Part shown: piece by piece, positions 7,936 through 15,524 of the stretch
Numbering within the stretch: position 1 is the first letter of the stretch
How the letters are laid out: the number at the start of each line of letters is the position of its first letter
Assembly: GCA_022767945.1 (NCBI GenBank)
Contig: JALENF010000066.1
Location: 1 to 45,453, forward strand
DNA: 45,453 bases
Reading direction: 5' to 3'
Source: Bacillota bacterium
GTDB taxonomy: Bacteria > Bacillota > Clostridia > Peptostreptococcales > Anaerovoracaceae
The notes under the pieces: generated by a model
Told to the model about the DNA's origin: nothing
Seen by the model: only the letters and a program-made list of their open reading frames with translations
Database searches by the model: none
Made by a program: the position numbers and the translations under genes

Positions 7936-8364
7936 TTAATAACGTTCAATTACTGTCTCGAACACGACCTGGGTCTGAGTCTTCCCGTATTTCTGAAGCT
8001 CGCCGACGAAGGTGTTCATAGGAGTGGTTGACGGAAACATTGCCTTGACTATCATGGAATAGTTGCCGGTAATGTGATTGCATTCGATGACGCATTCTTT
8101 ATTTCGGATAAAATCGATAAATTCCGGTTTATCCTCAGGTCGTACTGTTATCATGATGAATGCCTTGATACCGTTGCCCAGCTTTTCGTAATCGGTTGCG
8201 GCATGGTATCCCTTGATAAAGCCGTCATTTTCCAGCTTTTCAATTCGAGCTGAGACCGCCGGGGTCGACAGAAAAACCTCCGCGGACAAGTCCTTCAGCG
8301 GCATTCTTGCGTTCGTTCTGAGCAGTTCCAGCAGTTTGTAATCTATTTCATCTAAGGATCTCAT
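7936..8364 (-). CDS. Lrp/AsnC-family transcriptional regulator
   Basis: A 142-residue protein in the usual Lrp/AsnC size range. The N-terminal winged HTH (LDEIDYKLLELLRTNARMPL, LSTPAVSARIEKLENDGFIKGY) is followed by a RAM-type effector-binding domain with the ITGNYSMIVKA core. I set the start at 8364 because GGAGGAAAGAG lies immediately upstream. A longer frame opening at 8487 would run through the promoter and has no RBS. The family binds amino acids as octamers or dimers and controls amino-acid or pyruvate metabolism. It is transcribed in the same direction as, and just downstream of, the decarboxylase cluster but separated from it by a strong hairpin and its own promoter. Control of that cluster is possible, not shown. 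Confidence 0.92.
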   Translation of the reverse strand: MRSLDEIDYKLLELLRTNARMPLKDLSAEVFLSTPAVSARIEKLENDGFIKGYHAATDYEKLGNGIKAFIMITVRPEDKPEFIDFIRNKECVIECNHITGNYSMIVKAMFPSTTPMNTFVGELQKYGKTQTQVVFETVIERY

Positions 8365-8390
8365 AACTCTTTCCTCCATAACAGATATCA

Positions 8391-8419
8391 AGTATACCAT
8401 ATTTCGTGAATATTCGCAA
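8391..8419 (-). promoter_or_regulatory. Promoter of the Lrp/AsnC gene
   Basis: On the minus strand TGGTATACT is an extended -10 (hexamer at plus 8391-8396). TTGCGA (plus 8414-8419) lies 17 bp upstream. The palindrome GAATATTC sits between the two boxes and could be an autoregulatory site. Confidence 0.65.
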
Positions 8420-8466
8420 GCATTCATCAGAAACAACTTCTTTTCAGCATGCATGACACATACAGC

Positions 8467-8505
8467 GAGACCCCACAGGGAAGTCATCCTTCCCTGCGGG
8501 GTCTC
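8467..8505 (-). terminator. Very strong hairpin after the decarboxylase cluster
   Basis: GAGACCCC-A-CAGGGAAG and CTTCCCTG-C-GGGGTCTC form a 17-bp stem with one A/C mismatch and a 5-base loop. There is no U-tract on either strand, so it may act as a pause site, an mRNA 3'-end protector or a processed terminator rather than a classical intrinsic terminator. It separates oadA (stop at 8573) from the Lrp promoter. Confidence 0.65.
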
Positions 8506-8572
8506 CGCCTGTTACATACATGCACAATCATTTATTATTTAATTCAATTCAGCATTACCTTTTTCCAGTCGG

Positions 8573-9976
8573 TTAAACCGGATAAGCCTTGTTCTTTGAG
8601 TCCATAAGCTCCGGATCAACCAGATGTTCCTTTGCAGCTCTCTTCTTGAAGAAGTCTACTGCAGGTCCGGGCAGAAGCGCATAGGAAAGAACATCCTCAT
8701 CCTGCTCCTTGTATATCTTCATCTCCTCTTCAAGCTTATCAAGCTCATTAGTCAGAAGGTCAGCAGGTCTGCAGGTTATAGGTTCTTCATCTCCGATAGC
8801 CAGCTTCTGTACCTCAGGATTGAAAGGCTTGATAGTTCTGCCGTATTCTCCGCGAAGAATAGCCTTTGTCTCCTTGGACATTACCTTATATCTTTCTCCG
8901 TACAGAACGTTCAGAACAGCCTGTGTTCCTACAATCTGCGAGGAAGGAGTTACAAGAGGCGGTTCTCCCAGATCCTTTCTTACTCTTGGAACCTCAGCCA
9001 GCACCTCATCGTACTTGTCCATTGCATTCTGTTCCTTCAGCTGAGACATAAGGTTGGAAAGCATTCCACCGGGTACCTGGTATAGAAGAGTTTTGATATC
9101 TACGTCTAAGGCCTTAGGGTTTAGAATGCCCTCAGCCATGTATTTTTCCCTGATCGGACGGAAGTGGTTTGCAATCTCTGCAAGCAGATTGATATCAAGA
9201 CCTGTGTCAAACTCAGTGCCCTTGAAGGTCTCAACCATAACTTCAGTTGCCGGCTGGCTCGTACCCATTGAGAACGGGGACAGAGCTGTGTCAATTATGC
9301 TGCATCCCGCTTCGACACCTCTCACGTATGTGATTGGCGCAACACCGCTGGTGCAGTGGCTGTGCAAATCAATCGGAACGTCTACAGTCTTTGTCAGCTC
9401 ACTTACCAGCTCAGTTGCAAAGTTTGGTGTAAGGATACCGGCCATATCCTTAATGCATATAGAATCAGCACCCATGCTCTCCATATCCCTGGCAAGCTTC
9501 TTCCAGTAATCCAGAGTATAAGCTTCGCCTGTTGTGTATGACATGGCAAGCTGAACGTGCGCGCCTTCTTTCTTCGCCGCATTTACTGCCGCCTCAACAT
9601 TTCTCAGGTCGTTAAGTGCGTCGAAGATTCTAAGAATGTCGATACCGTTTGCTACTGACTTCTGAACGAAGTATTCTACAACGTCATCAGCGTAGTGACG
9701 GTATCCCAGCAGATTCTGTCCGCGAAGCAGCATCTGTGTTTTTGTATTCTTAAGATGTTTTCTTATTGTCCTCAGTCTCTGCCATGGATCCTCATCCAGG
9801 AATCTCATGCAGGCGTCGAAGGTCGCTCCGCCCCAGCATTCAATTGAATGATATCCAACTGCGTCCATCTTTTCAAGAATGGGAACCATTTCGTCTGTTC
9901 TCATTCTCGTTGCCATAAGTGACTGATGGCCGTCTCTAAGGACTGTCTCTGTTATCTTTAATTTTTTATCACCCAT
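8573..9976 (-). CDS. oadA: Oxaloacetate decarboxylase alpha / 5S-type carboxyltransferase subunit
   Basis: A 467-residue protein of the OadA / pyruvate carboxylase-B / transcarboxylase 5S family. It moves a carboxyl group between oxaloacetate (or pyruvate) and carrier-bound biotin. Visible motifs are LRDGHQS (14-20) at the barrel entrance, the Lys of CIKDMAG (about 176), which is carbamylated in the family, and the metal-binding DLHSH (203-207). The biotinyl domain fused to many OadA proteins is absent; biotin is on the separate carrier at 11142-11498. It is the last gene of the five-gene cluster and lies 13 bases after oadB. The RBS is GGAG just upstream of the ATG. Substrate specificity (oxaloacetate versus pyruvate acceptor) cannot be fixed from sequence. 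Confidence 0.93.
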   Translation of the reverse strand: MGDKKLKITETVLRDGHQSLMATRMRTDEMVPILEKMDAVGYHSIECWGGATFDACMRFLDEDPWQRLRTIRKHLKNTKTQMLLRGQNLLGYRHYADDVVEYFVQKSVANGIDILRIFDALNDLRNVEAAVNAAKKEGAHVQLAMSYTTGEAYTLDYWKKLARDMESMGADSICIKDMAGILTPNFATELVSELTKTVDVPIDLHSHCTSGVAPITYVRGVEAGCSIIDTALSPFSMGTSQPATEVMVETFKGTEFDTGLDINLLAEIANHFRPIREKYMAEGILNPKALDVDIKTLLYQVPGGMLSNLMSQLKEQNAMDKYDEVLAEVPRVRKDLGEPPLVTPSSQIVGTQAVLNVLYGERYKVMSKETKAILRGEYGRTIKPFNPEVQKLAIGDEEPITCRPADLLTNELDKLEEEMKIYKEQDEDVLSYALLPGPAVDFFKKRAAKEHLVDPELMDSKNKAYPV

Positions 9977-9989
9977 TAGTTATCTCCTC

Positions 9990-11114
9990 TTATACTCCAA
10001 ATATTGCCATGAAAGTTCCGGCTGCTACAGCAGTTCCGATTACTCCTGCAACGTTAGGTCCCATAGCATGCATCAGCAGGAAGTTTGTTGGATCCTCCTC
10101 TGCACCTACCTTCTGAGCTACTCTTGCAGCCATAGGTACTGCAGATACGCCTGCTGCTCCGATTAACGGATTTATCTTTCCGCCTGTTACCTTGCTCATA
10201 ATCTTTCCGAATACTACTCCGGATGCTGTGCCGAATGCAAAGGCAAGCAGACCGAGTGCTACGATTTTAATTGTATTCCAGTTCAGGAAGGCTTCAGCAC
10301 TTGTTGTTGCACCGACTGATGTTCCAAGAAGGATTACAACGATGTACATAAGCGCATTTGAGGCTGTTTCCTGAAGCTGACGAACCACACCGCTTTCACG
10401 GAACAGATTTCCCAGCATCAGCATACCTACAAGAGGTGTTGTCGTTGGAAGAAGTCCGCATACAACTATTGTAACGATAATCGGGAACAGGATTCTCTCC
10501 ATTTTGGAAACCTCTCTCAGCTGTTCCATCTTTATCTGTCTTTCTTTTTTAGTAGTAAGAGCCTTCATGATAGGCGGCTGGATAATAGGTACCAGCGCCA
10601 TATATGAATATGCCGCAACCGCAATCGGTCCCATCAGATCGTTCTGATGAAGCTTCATTGCCAGGAATATTGACGTTGGGCCGTCAGCACCGCCGATAAT
10701 GGATACTGCCGCTGCCCCTGCATCACTGAATCCCAGCAGCATTGCACCGATATACGCTGCAAAAATACCGAACTGAGCCGCTGCTCCAAGTAAAAAGCTC
10801 TTCGGATTTGCGATAAGTGGACCGAAGTCGGTCAAAGCTCCCACGCCCAGGAAAATCAGGGACGGGAGGATTGTCCATTCATCCAGCATGAAGAAGTAGT
10901 GGAGCAGTCCACCCTCCTCCATAATAGGAGGATAAATGTTTACAAGAAGCATACCGAAGGAAATAGGAAGCAATAGAAGCGGTTCATACTGTCTTCCTAT
11001 AGCAAGATACATGAAAAAGCAGGCAACTCCAATCATTACTAAATTGCCGAGAGTCAGATTGGCTAATGCAGTCTGACCCAGCAGATTACTTAGAGTCTCT
11101 GTAATATATTCCAT
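9990..11114 (-). CDS. oadB: Na+-pumping decarboxylase beta subunit
   Basis: A 374-residue polytopic membrane protein of the OadB/MmdB/GcdB family. It decarboxylates carboxybiotin and couples this to Na+ export. Characteristic segments include FLGVGALTDFGPLIANP, SIIGGADGPTSIFLA (with the family's GGADGPT motif and conserved Asp) and GAAGVSAVPMAARV near the C-terminus. The length matches the family. It lies between the biotin carrier gene and oadA, which fits a membrane pump that receives carboxybiotin from one or both carboxyltransferases of the cluster. Confidence 0.93.
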   Translation of the reverse strand: MEYITETLSNLLGQTALANLTLGNLVMIGVACFFMYLAIGRQYEPLLLLPISFGMLLVNIYPPIMEEGGLLHYFFMLDEWTILPSLIFLGVGALTDFGPLIANPKSFLLGAAAQFGIFAAYIGAMLLGFSDAGAAAVSIIGGADGPTSIFLAMKLHQNDLMGPIAVAAYSYMALVPIIQPPIMKALTTKKERQIKMEQLREVSKMERILFPIIVTIVVCGLLPTTTPLVGMLMLGNLFRESGVVRQLQETASNALMYIVVILLGTSVGATTSAEAFLNWNTIKIVALGLLAFAFGTASGVVFGKIMSKVTGGKINPLIGAAGVSAVPMAARVAQKVGAEEDPTNFLLMHAMGPNVAGVIGTAVAAGTFMAIFGV

Positions 11115-11141
11115 CTTTTTCTCCTATGTTCTTTGCTTATT

Positions 11142-11498
11142 TTATGCTAAAACTGCCACAACCTGTCCGGCTTCCACAGGGTCTCCTTCGTTTACGCAGA
11201 TTTCAGCGATTTTTCCGTCCTCAGCCGCAACTACAGGGATTTCCATCTTCATTGCCTCAAGAATAAGGATGCTGTCACCCTTCTTTACCTCGTCCCCTGC
11301 TTTTGTAACGATTTTCCATACCTTGCCTGCTGTACCACTGGTAACTTCAGTTCCTTCAGCCTTTGCAGCCTTTGGTGCCGCCGGTGCTGCAGGAGCTGCT
11401 GCCGCAGTCTGAGCAGGAGCCGCTGACATTTCTCCGTCAACGCGTTCAACTTCTACTTCGTATTCTTTTCCGTTTACTCTAACAATATATTTTTCCAT
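11142..11498 (-). CDS. Biotin carboxyl carrier protein (gamma/1.3S subunit)
   Basis: A 118-residue protein with a short N-terminal assembly segment (1-22), an Ala/Pro-rich flexible linker (about 24-48) and a C-terminal biotinyl domain. The biotinylation motif is EAMKM (81-85), with Lys84 as the attachment site. This arrangement matches MmdC, GcdC and the 1.3S subunit of transcarboxylase. It shuttles the carboxyl group between the two carboxyltransferases and the OadB pump. RBS GGAGGT precedes the ATG. Confidence 0.93.
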   Translation of the reverse strand: MEKYIVRVNGKEYEVEVERVDGEMSAAPAQTAAAAPAAPAAPKAAKAEGTEVTSGTAGKVWKIVTKAGDEVKKGDSILILEAMKMEIPVVAAEDGKIAEICVNEGDPVEAGQVVAVLA

Positions 11499-11511
11499 GT
11501 TTACCTCCGGA

Positions 11512-11817
11512 TTATCCGATTCTTCTGATTGATCTTACTATATACGGGGCAGGTCCGTCGCCGACCGAGTCGGGACTGATGCCCTTGGAAGCGAGTATCG
11601 CCGCAATGATTGCGGGAACGATGTCCTCGTCTTCATCTGATTCTGCGGGCTTTGATACCGCCGCAGCTGCAGGCTTTGATGCCTCCGGCTTCTTACCCTT
11701 AGGAATAAATCTGAAGCATGAAATCACCAGACTGATGAAAATCAGCATGCAGAAAACAGTTCCCATACCAAGTGCTGTATTTAACAAAGCCTTCTGAAAT
11801 ATTTCACCTAATGTCAT
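11512..11817 (-). CDS. OadG/MmdD-family small membrane subunit
   Basis: A 101-residue protein with one N-terminal membrane span (about 12-35), a Lys/Ala/Pro/Glu linker and a short C-terminal segment ending YIVRSIRRIG. This is the layout of the gamma (OadG) or delta (MmdD) subunit that holds the decarboxylase complex together at the membrane. The segment DIVPAIIAAILASKG resembles the C-terminal helix of MmdD-type proteins. It lies 18 bases after the 12S-type carboxyltransferase gene and 13 bases before the biotin carrier. Confidence 0.85.
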   Translation of the reverse strand: MTLGEIFQKALLNTALGMGTVFCMLIFISLVISCFRFIPKGKKPEASKPAAAAVSKPAESDEDEDIVPAIIAAILASKGISPDSVGDGPAPYIVRSIRRIG

Positions 11818-11835
11818 CTGCTTTCCTCCCGCTCT

Positions 11836-13149
11836 TTAGAATACGTTTGAAAATGCCTCAAAAGCACCTATGATGTACTTGCGTGTATCCTTAGGGCTGA
11901 TTACCTTATCAACATATCCATGCTTTGCAAGGGCTGCAGGGCTGCAGTGTATGCGGCTGTATTCTTCAGCCTTCTTCTCTGCCTCTGCAGGTGATATTCC
12001 GGGATACATTATAGTCACCGCATCCATCGGGTCGATAATATTTACTGTCGCCGTATCCCACATGAACGCCAGATCGCATGACAGTCCCTTGCTGTTCATC
12101 AGGCTGTACGCGCTTCCGTAGATATCTCCTGTGATAAGATTAACCTTTGGAACATCAGCCTGTGCCAGTGCCATAATCAGGCCGGACGCGGATTTTGAGA
12201 AGTTCTTTTCTGTTTCGATAGTTACATCGTATCCCTTGGTATCCGTAATTGTAAGAACCGGGATATTGAATCTGTCACAGAGTGTTACCAGTCTCAGTGC
12301 TTTTTCTATGCCCTCGGCTGTCATTCTCTCTGACTTTCCGTCGTTTCCGTATACACCGACAACGGCGCCGTTCAGTCTCATCAGACCTGCAACCATATCA
12401 TCTCCCCACTGAGCTTTGATCTCCAGGAATCTGTGATTGTCCGCCATTTCGGTAAGCAGCGTCCTTGTATCATTAGTGCAGTTGTCCGAAAGCTCTCTGT
12501 TAAGGTCGTCCTTGCATTCTTTTACCATAGGAAGCTCCTCCGCACTTGACGGAAGTATTTCAACCAGCTTCTTCACGTAAGCTGTAAGCTCTTCCGATTT
12601 CAGAATCGCGTCTGTATAGGTCTTCTGTGTGAACAGCTCCTCTCCGTTTAAGAAGTTCTGGGAGTTCACGAACAGCTTTCCGCTTTCCTCGTCAACGAAG
12701 ATGAAGTCTGCCATGTTTGCCAGAATAGAAACTCCGCCTCCGCAGGTTCCGGCAACAATTACAATCTGAGGAATTACTCCTACCGCCTTTGCCTGTGCCT
12801 TATACACCTTGGAGAGAGCGTTCAGTCCGTCCAGACCTTCCTCCACTCTGATTCCGCTGCAGTCAAGGATTCCGATGATCGGAGCCTTTGACTTCATGGC
12901 CAGATTATACAGATTTACAATTTTTCTTCCGTGCATTTCACCTAGTGAACCGCCCATGGAAGTGTTCTTCTGGCTGTAGATGTACACCAGCTTACCACCC
13001 ATAGTACCATAACCCGTTATGATTCCATCGCCGTCTTTTGCGTCGCTTGGGCTGCAGAAATCCGTGAATCTTGCTGTAATGCTTTCACCTATTTCCACAA
13101 AGCTGCCGTAATCAACAAGCTCTTCAATTCTTTTTCTTGCAATTTCCAT
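11836..13149 (-). CDS. Acyl-CoA carboxyltransferase (MmdA/12S-like) subunit
   Basis: A 437-residue crotonase-fold carboxyltransferase of the MmdA / transcarboxylase 12S / PccB family. Glycine-rich oxyanion loops are visible at SGIRVEEGLDGL and GTCGGGVSILANMADF, followed by a second domain with ITDTKGYD and GSAYSLMNSK. It is shorter than typical MmdA (about 510). I set the start at 13149, the ATG with GGAGGATAGTA just upstream; a further in-frame ATG ten codons earlier lacks an RBS. The expected reaction is transfer of carboxyl from a dicarboxylic acyl-CoA such as methylmalonyl-CoA to biotin. It is the first gene of the cluster. The divergence from canonical MmdA leaves the acyl-CoA substrate open. 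Confidence 0.85.
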   Translation of the reverse strand: MEIARKRIEELVDYGSFVEIGESITARFTDFCSPSDAKDGDGIITGYGTMGGKLVYIYSQKNTSMGGSLGEMHGRKIVNLYNLAMKSKAPIIGILDCSGIRVEEGLDGLNALSKVYKAQAKAVGVIPQIVIVAGTCGGGVSILANMADFIFVDEESGKLFVNSQNFLNGEELFTQKTYTDAILKSEELTAYVKKLVEILPSSAEELPMVKECKDDLNRELSDNCTNDTRTLLTEMADNHRFLEIKAQWGDDMVAGLMRLNGAVVGVYGNDGKSERMTAEGIEKALRLVTLCDRFNIPVLTITDTKGYDVTIETEKNFSKSASGLIMALAQADVPKVNLITGDIYGSAYSLMNSKGLSCDLAFMWDTATVNIIDPMDAVTIMYPGISPAEAEKKAEEYSRIHCSPAALAKHGYVDKVISPKDTRKYIIGAFEAFSNVF

Positions 13150-13186
13150 TACTATCCTCCATATCCGGATTTTTTTCATCGTTATA

Positions 13187-13214
13187 ATTATACTAACCTG
13201 AAATCATATTTCAA
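13187..13214 (-). promoter_or_regulatory. Promoter of the decarboxylase cluster with an embedded palindrome
   Basis: On the minus strand TTGAAA (plus 13209-13214) and TATAAT (plus 13187-13192) are 16 bp apart. The palindrome TGAAAT-CAT-ATTTCA (13199-13213) overlaps the -35 and spacer and is a candidate operator. A second pair of short arms, TTCAC and GTGAA, lies upstream around 13267-13289. Confidence 0.6.
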
Positions 13215-13295
13215 TCACATATTTTGTGTTATCTGTTTAACTTTGTTTCTTAACTTTGGCACAAGCTTCACCTAATTATTTTAAGTGAAACCTAC

Positions 13296-13328
13296 AAAAA
13301 AAAGAGCTGTTTTCAACAAAAACAGCTC
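13296..13328 (-). terminator. Intrinsic terminator after the Nudix gene
   Basis: On the minus strand GAGCTGTTTT / AAAACAGCTC is a perfect 10-bp stem (plus 13304-13328) followed by eight U (plus 13296-13303). It closes the long housekeeping run just upstream of the decarboxylase promoter. Confidence 0.92.
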
Positions 13329-13345
13329 AGTGTCATTGACATTTT

Positions 13346-13858
13346 TCACTTTTTCATTTGTCGCACTTCACGGCTGTCCTTTTCACGGATAACCTCCACA
13401 AGCTTATCGCTTCTGTCATAGTGCAGTGTCAGATCTATGGTCTCCCCCTCTATCAAAGCCTCCAGAAACTGTCTGTCCCCTTCCCACAGGTTGAGATCCA
13501 TGATTCTGTCTTTCTCAATCCAGGCAAGCTCACCTTCAGGGCACAGAAAGCGATCCGTCCGGCCATCGGCTACTGTCAGCCGTCCCTCGTAGCCGTCGGC
13601 CAGATAGAGATAGGTAATCTCATCCTCCCATGCATCCAGAATGAAATTCACCCGTCCGCAGAACTTATATGAGGTCAGCCTGAGTCCCGTTTCCTCATAC
13701 ACTTCACGAATAAGGCACTCCTCAGGGCTTTCTCCCGGCTCCAGCTTTCCGCCTACGCCTATCCACTTTCCCTGATTCATATCCTGTTCCTTCCTGTTGC
13801 GGTAAAGCATGAGGACTTTATCGTTTTCCTTTATATAGCAAAGTGTGGTCTCCTTCAC
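13346..13858 (-). CDS. Nudix hydrolase (MutT-like)
   Basis: A 170-residue Nudix hydrolase. The box GGKLEPGESPEECLIREVYEETGL (about 36-59) fits G-x5-E-x7-REVxEExGL with all acidic metal ligands present. The family cleaves nucleoside diphosphates linked to another moiety. The N-terminal TTLCYIKENDKVLML strand and overall size are like 8-oxo-dGTP diphosphatases, but substrate cannot be assigned. It is the last gene of the run before a strong terminator and starts 10 bases after hom. Confidence 0.88.
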   Translation of the reverse strand: MKETTLCYIKENDKVLMLYRNRKEQDMNQGKWIGVGGKLEPGESPEECLIREVYEETGLRLTSYKFCGRVNFILDAWEDEITYLYLADGYEGRLTVADGRTDRFLCPEGELAWIEKDRIMDLNLWEGDRQFLEALIEGETIDLTLHYDRSDKLVEVIREKDSREVRQMKK

Positions 13859-13868
13859 AATAATACCT

Positions 13869-14906
13869 CTACTGCTGCAGGCCTTCTATTACTCTCAGAA
13901 GATCCCCGAATACGCCGTATGCAGTCTGCTCAATCTCCGGCGCGTGCTCTATAACTGAAATCTTTCCCATCAGGTCAGTAGTGATGGATACAACGGATGT
14001 CGTGCTGTCAATGGATGCCAGCATGTCGTTCATCTCCACCTCAACCGGCTTGACAAAGGCAGTTACCTTTCCGTCTTCATCCAGCTTTCCGCAGCACAGC
14101 AGCTTGATGACCTTTCCTCTGGAAGCTGCATCCTTAATGTCTTCCGCAGTAATGTTTTCAATGCCGGTACGGTCAACCATGTCCGGGGTGATGCCCGCCT
14201 TCATAAGAACGTTAAGAAGAGCAGTCACCTTAGCCGCCGCATCGTAGCCTTCAATGTCCATTGCCGGATCCGCCTCGACAAAGCCCAGCTGGCGCCCGCT
14301 TTCCATGATGCTGTCGTAATCCCTGCCCTTTGCCATCTCCTCAAGAATATAGTTGGTGGTGCTGTTAAGGATTCCGGAAACCTCAGTCACCCTGCACATC
14401 TTCAGCGTGTGCTCTGTAAGGTTGAATACAGGTGTTCCGTCCATTACCACTGTCTCATAGAAAAACATGCAGCCGTTATCTTTTGCCATCTGCTCCAGCT
14501 CGTCGAATGCCCATGCTATAGGCCCCTTATTTGCTGTTATTACGTGTTTTCCGCGGGCAAAGGCGGCTTTGATATGGTCTATTGCCGGCTGACCTGTAAA
14601 TATATTCAGCGGCGTCATTTCGCATACAACGTCATAGTCTGCAGTCTCTACAACCTCCATGGCGGTCAAAGCTCCCAGACCCTCAGTATCCTCAGGGAAC
14701 GCACCGGATGCCCCTGCAGTGCATACCTTCTCCAGGTCAATTCCTCCGGGGTTGACAATTGAACCCCTTCTTCCTGTAACGATTGCCGTCACTATGACGT
14801 CGCAATCGTATCTTTCCTTTATTTCTTCATGTTTATCTGCAAGCATTCTTCCGAAAGCACTGCCTGCATTTCCAAAGCCAAGCATGGCAACCTTCAGTTT
14901 TCTCAT
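13869..14906 (-). CDS. hom: Homoserine dehydrogenase
   Basis: A 345-residue protein with an N-terminal Rossmann motif GFGNAG (10-15) and the catalytic domain containing GILNSTTNYIL and LGFVEADPAMDIEGYDAAAK, the signature region of homoserine dehydrogenases that carries the catalytic Lys/Asp. It reduces aspartate semialdehyde to homoserine in the threonine and methionine branch. The C-terminal ACT regulatory domain of the longer (about 430-residue) bacterial enzymes is missing, so feedback control by threonine through ACT is not expected. Its start overlaps the udk stop by 4 bp (ATGA), indicating translational coupling. Confidence 0.9.
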   Translation of the reverse strand: MRKLKVAMLGFGNAGSAFGRMLADKHEEIKERYDCDVIVTAIVTGRRGSIVNPGGIDLEKVCTAGASGAFPEDTEGLGALTAMEVVETADYDVVCEMTPLNIFTGQPAIDHIKAAFARGKHVITANKGPIAWAFDELEQMAKDNGCMFFYETVVMDGTPVFNLTEHTLKMCRVTEVSGILNSTTNYILEEMAKGRDYDSIMESGRQLGFVEADPAMDIEGYDAAAKVTALLNVLMKAGITPDMVDRTGIENITAEDIKDAASRGKVIKLLCCGKLDEDGKVTAFVKPVEVEMNDMLASIDSTTSVVSITTDLMGKISVIEHAPEIEQTAYGVFGDLLRVIEGLQQ

Positions 14907-15520
14907 CTCAGTAAAGCCTCAATTCTCTGATTCAGCATCTCAAGTGCAACAACGTTAAATCCGCCCTCCGGAATAATAATATCCGCTTTTTTCTTGCTCG
15001 GTTCCACAAACTGCTCGTGCATCAGCTTGACGGTGGTCAGATACTGGGTCACAACGGAGTCCAGGGTTCTAGCTCTTTCCTGAACGTCACGAAGAATTCT
15101 TCTGATAATTCTCACATCTGCGTCCGTATCCACGAACACCTTGATGTCAAAGCAGTCCAGCAGATCCTTGTTTTCAAATATCAGTATTCCCTCCACGATT
15201 ACAACCTTGGAAGGCTTCTTAACCTCTGTCTGGCCTACAGCTCTGTTGTGAATGGTAAAGTCGTACACCGGAATCTCCACAGTCTCCCAGTTTTTCAGTC
15301 TCTTCACATGCTCTACAAGCAGATCCGTATCGAAAGCATCAGGGTGATCGTAGTTTGTCTCACATCTCTGCTCATAGGTCATCCCCTTCTGCTCTTTGTA
15401 GTAGGAATCATGGCTTATAACCGTAATGGCATCTCCAAAGTTTTCCTTTATCTTTCTTATCAGTGTGCTCTTGCCGGAGCCTGTTCCCCCGGCAATTCCA
15501 ATTACTATTACGTTATCCAT
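14903..15520 (-). CDS. udk: Uridine kinase
   Basis: A 205-residue P-loop kinase with GIAGGTGSGKST (8-19), SHDSYYKEQ and a NYDHPDAFD segment characteristic of uridine/cytidine kinases, followed by VIVEGILIFENKDLLD. It phosphorylates uridine and cytidine for pyrimidine salvage. The length is standard. It lies 4 bases downstream of the beta-CASP protein and overlaps hom by 4 bp, so the genes are co-transcribed. Confidence 0.93.
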   Translation of the reverse strand: MDNVIVIGIAGGTGSGKSTLIRKIKENFGDAITVISHDSYYKEQKGMTYEQRCETNYDHPDAFDTDLLVEHVKRLKNWETVEIPVYDFTIHNRAVGQTEVKKPSKVVIVEGILIFENKDLLDCFDIKVFVDTDADVRIIRRILRDVQERARTLDSVVTQYLTTVKLMHEQFVEPSKKKADIIIPEGGFNVVALEMLNQRIEALLR

Positions 15521-15524
15521 CAGT

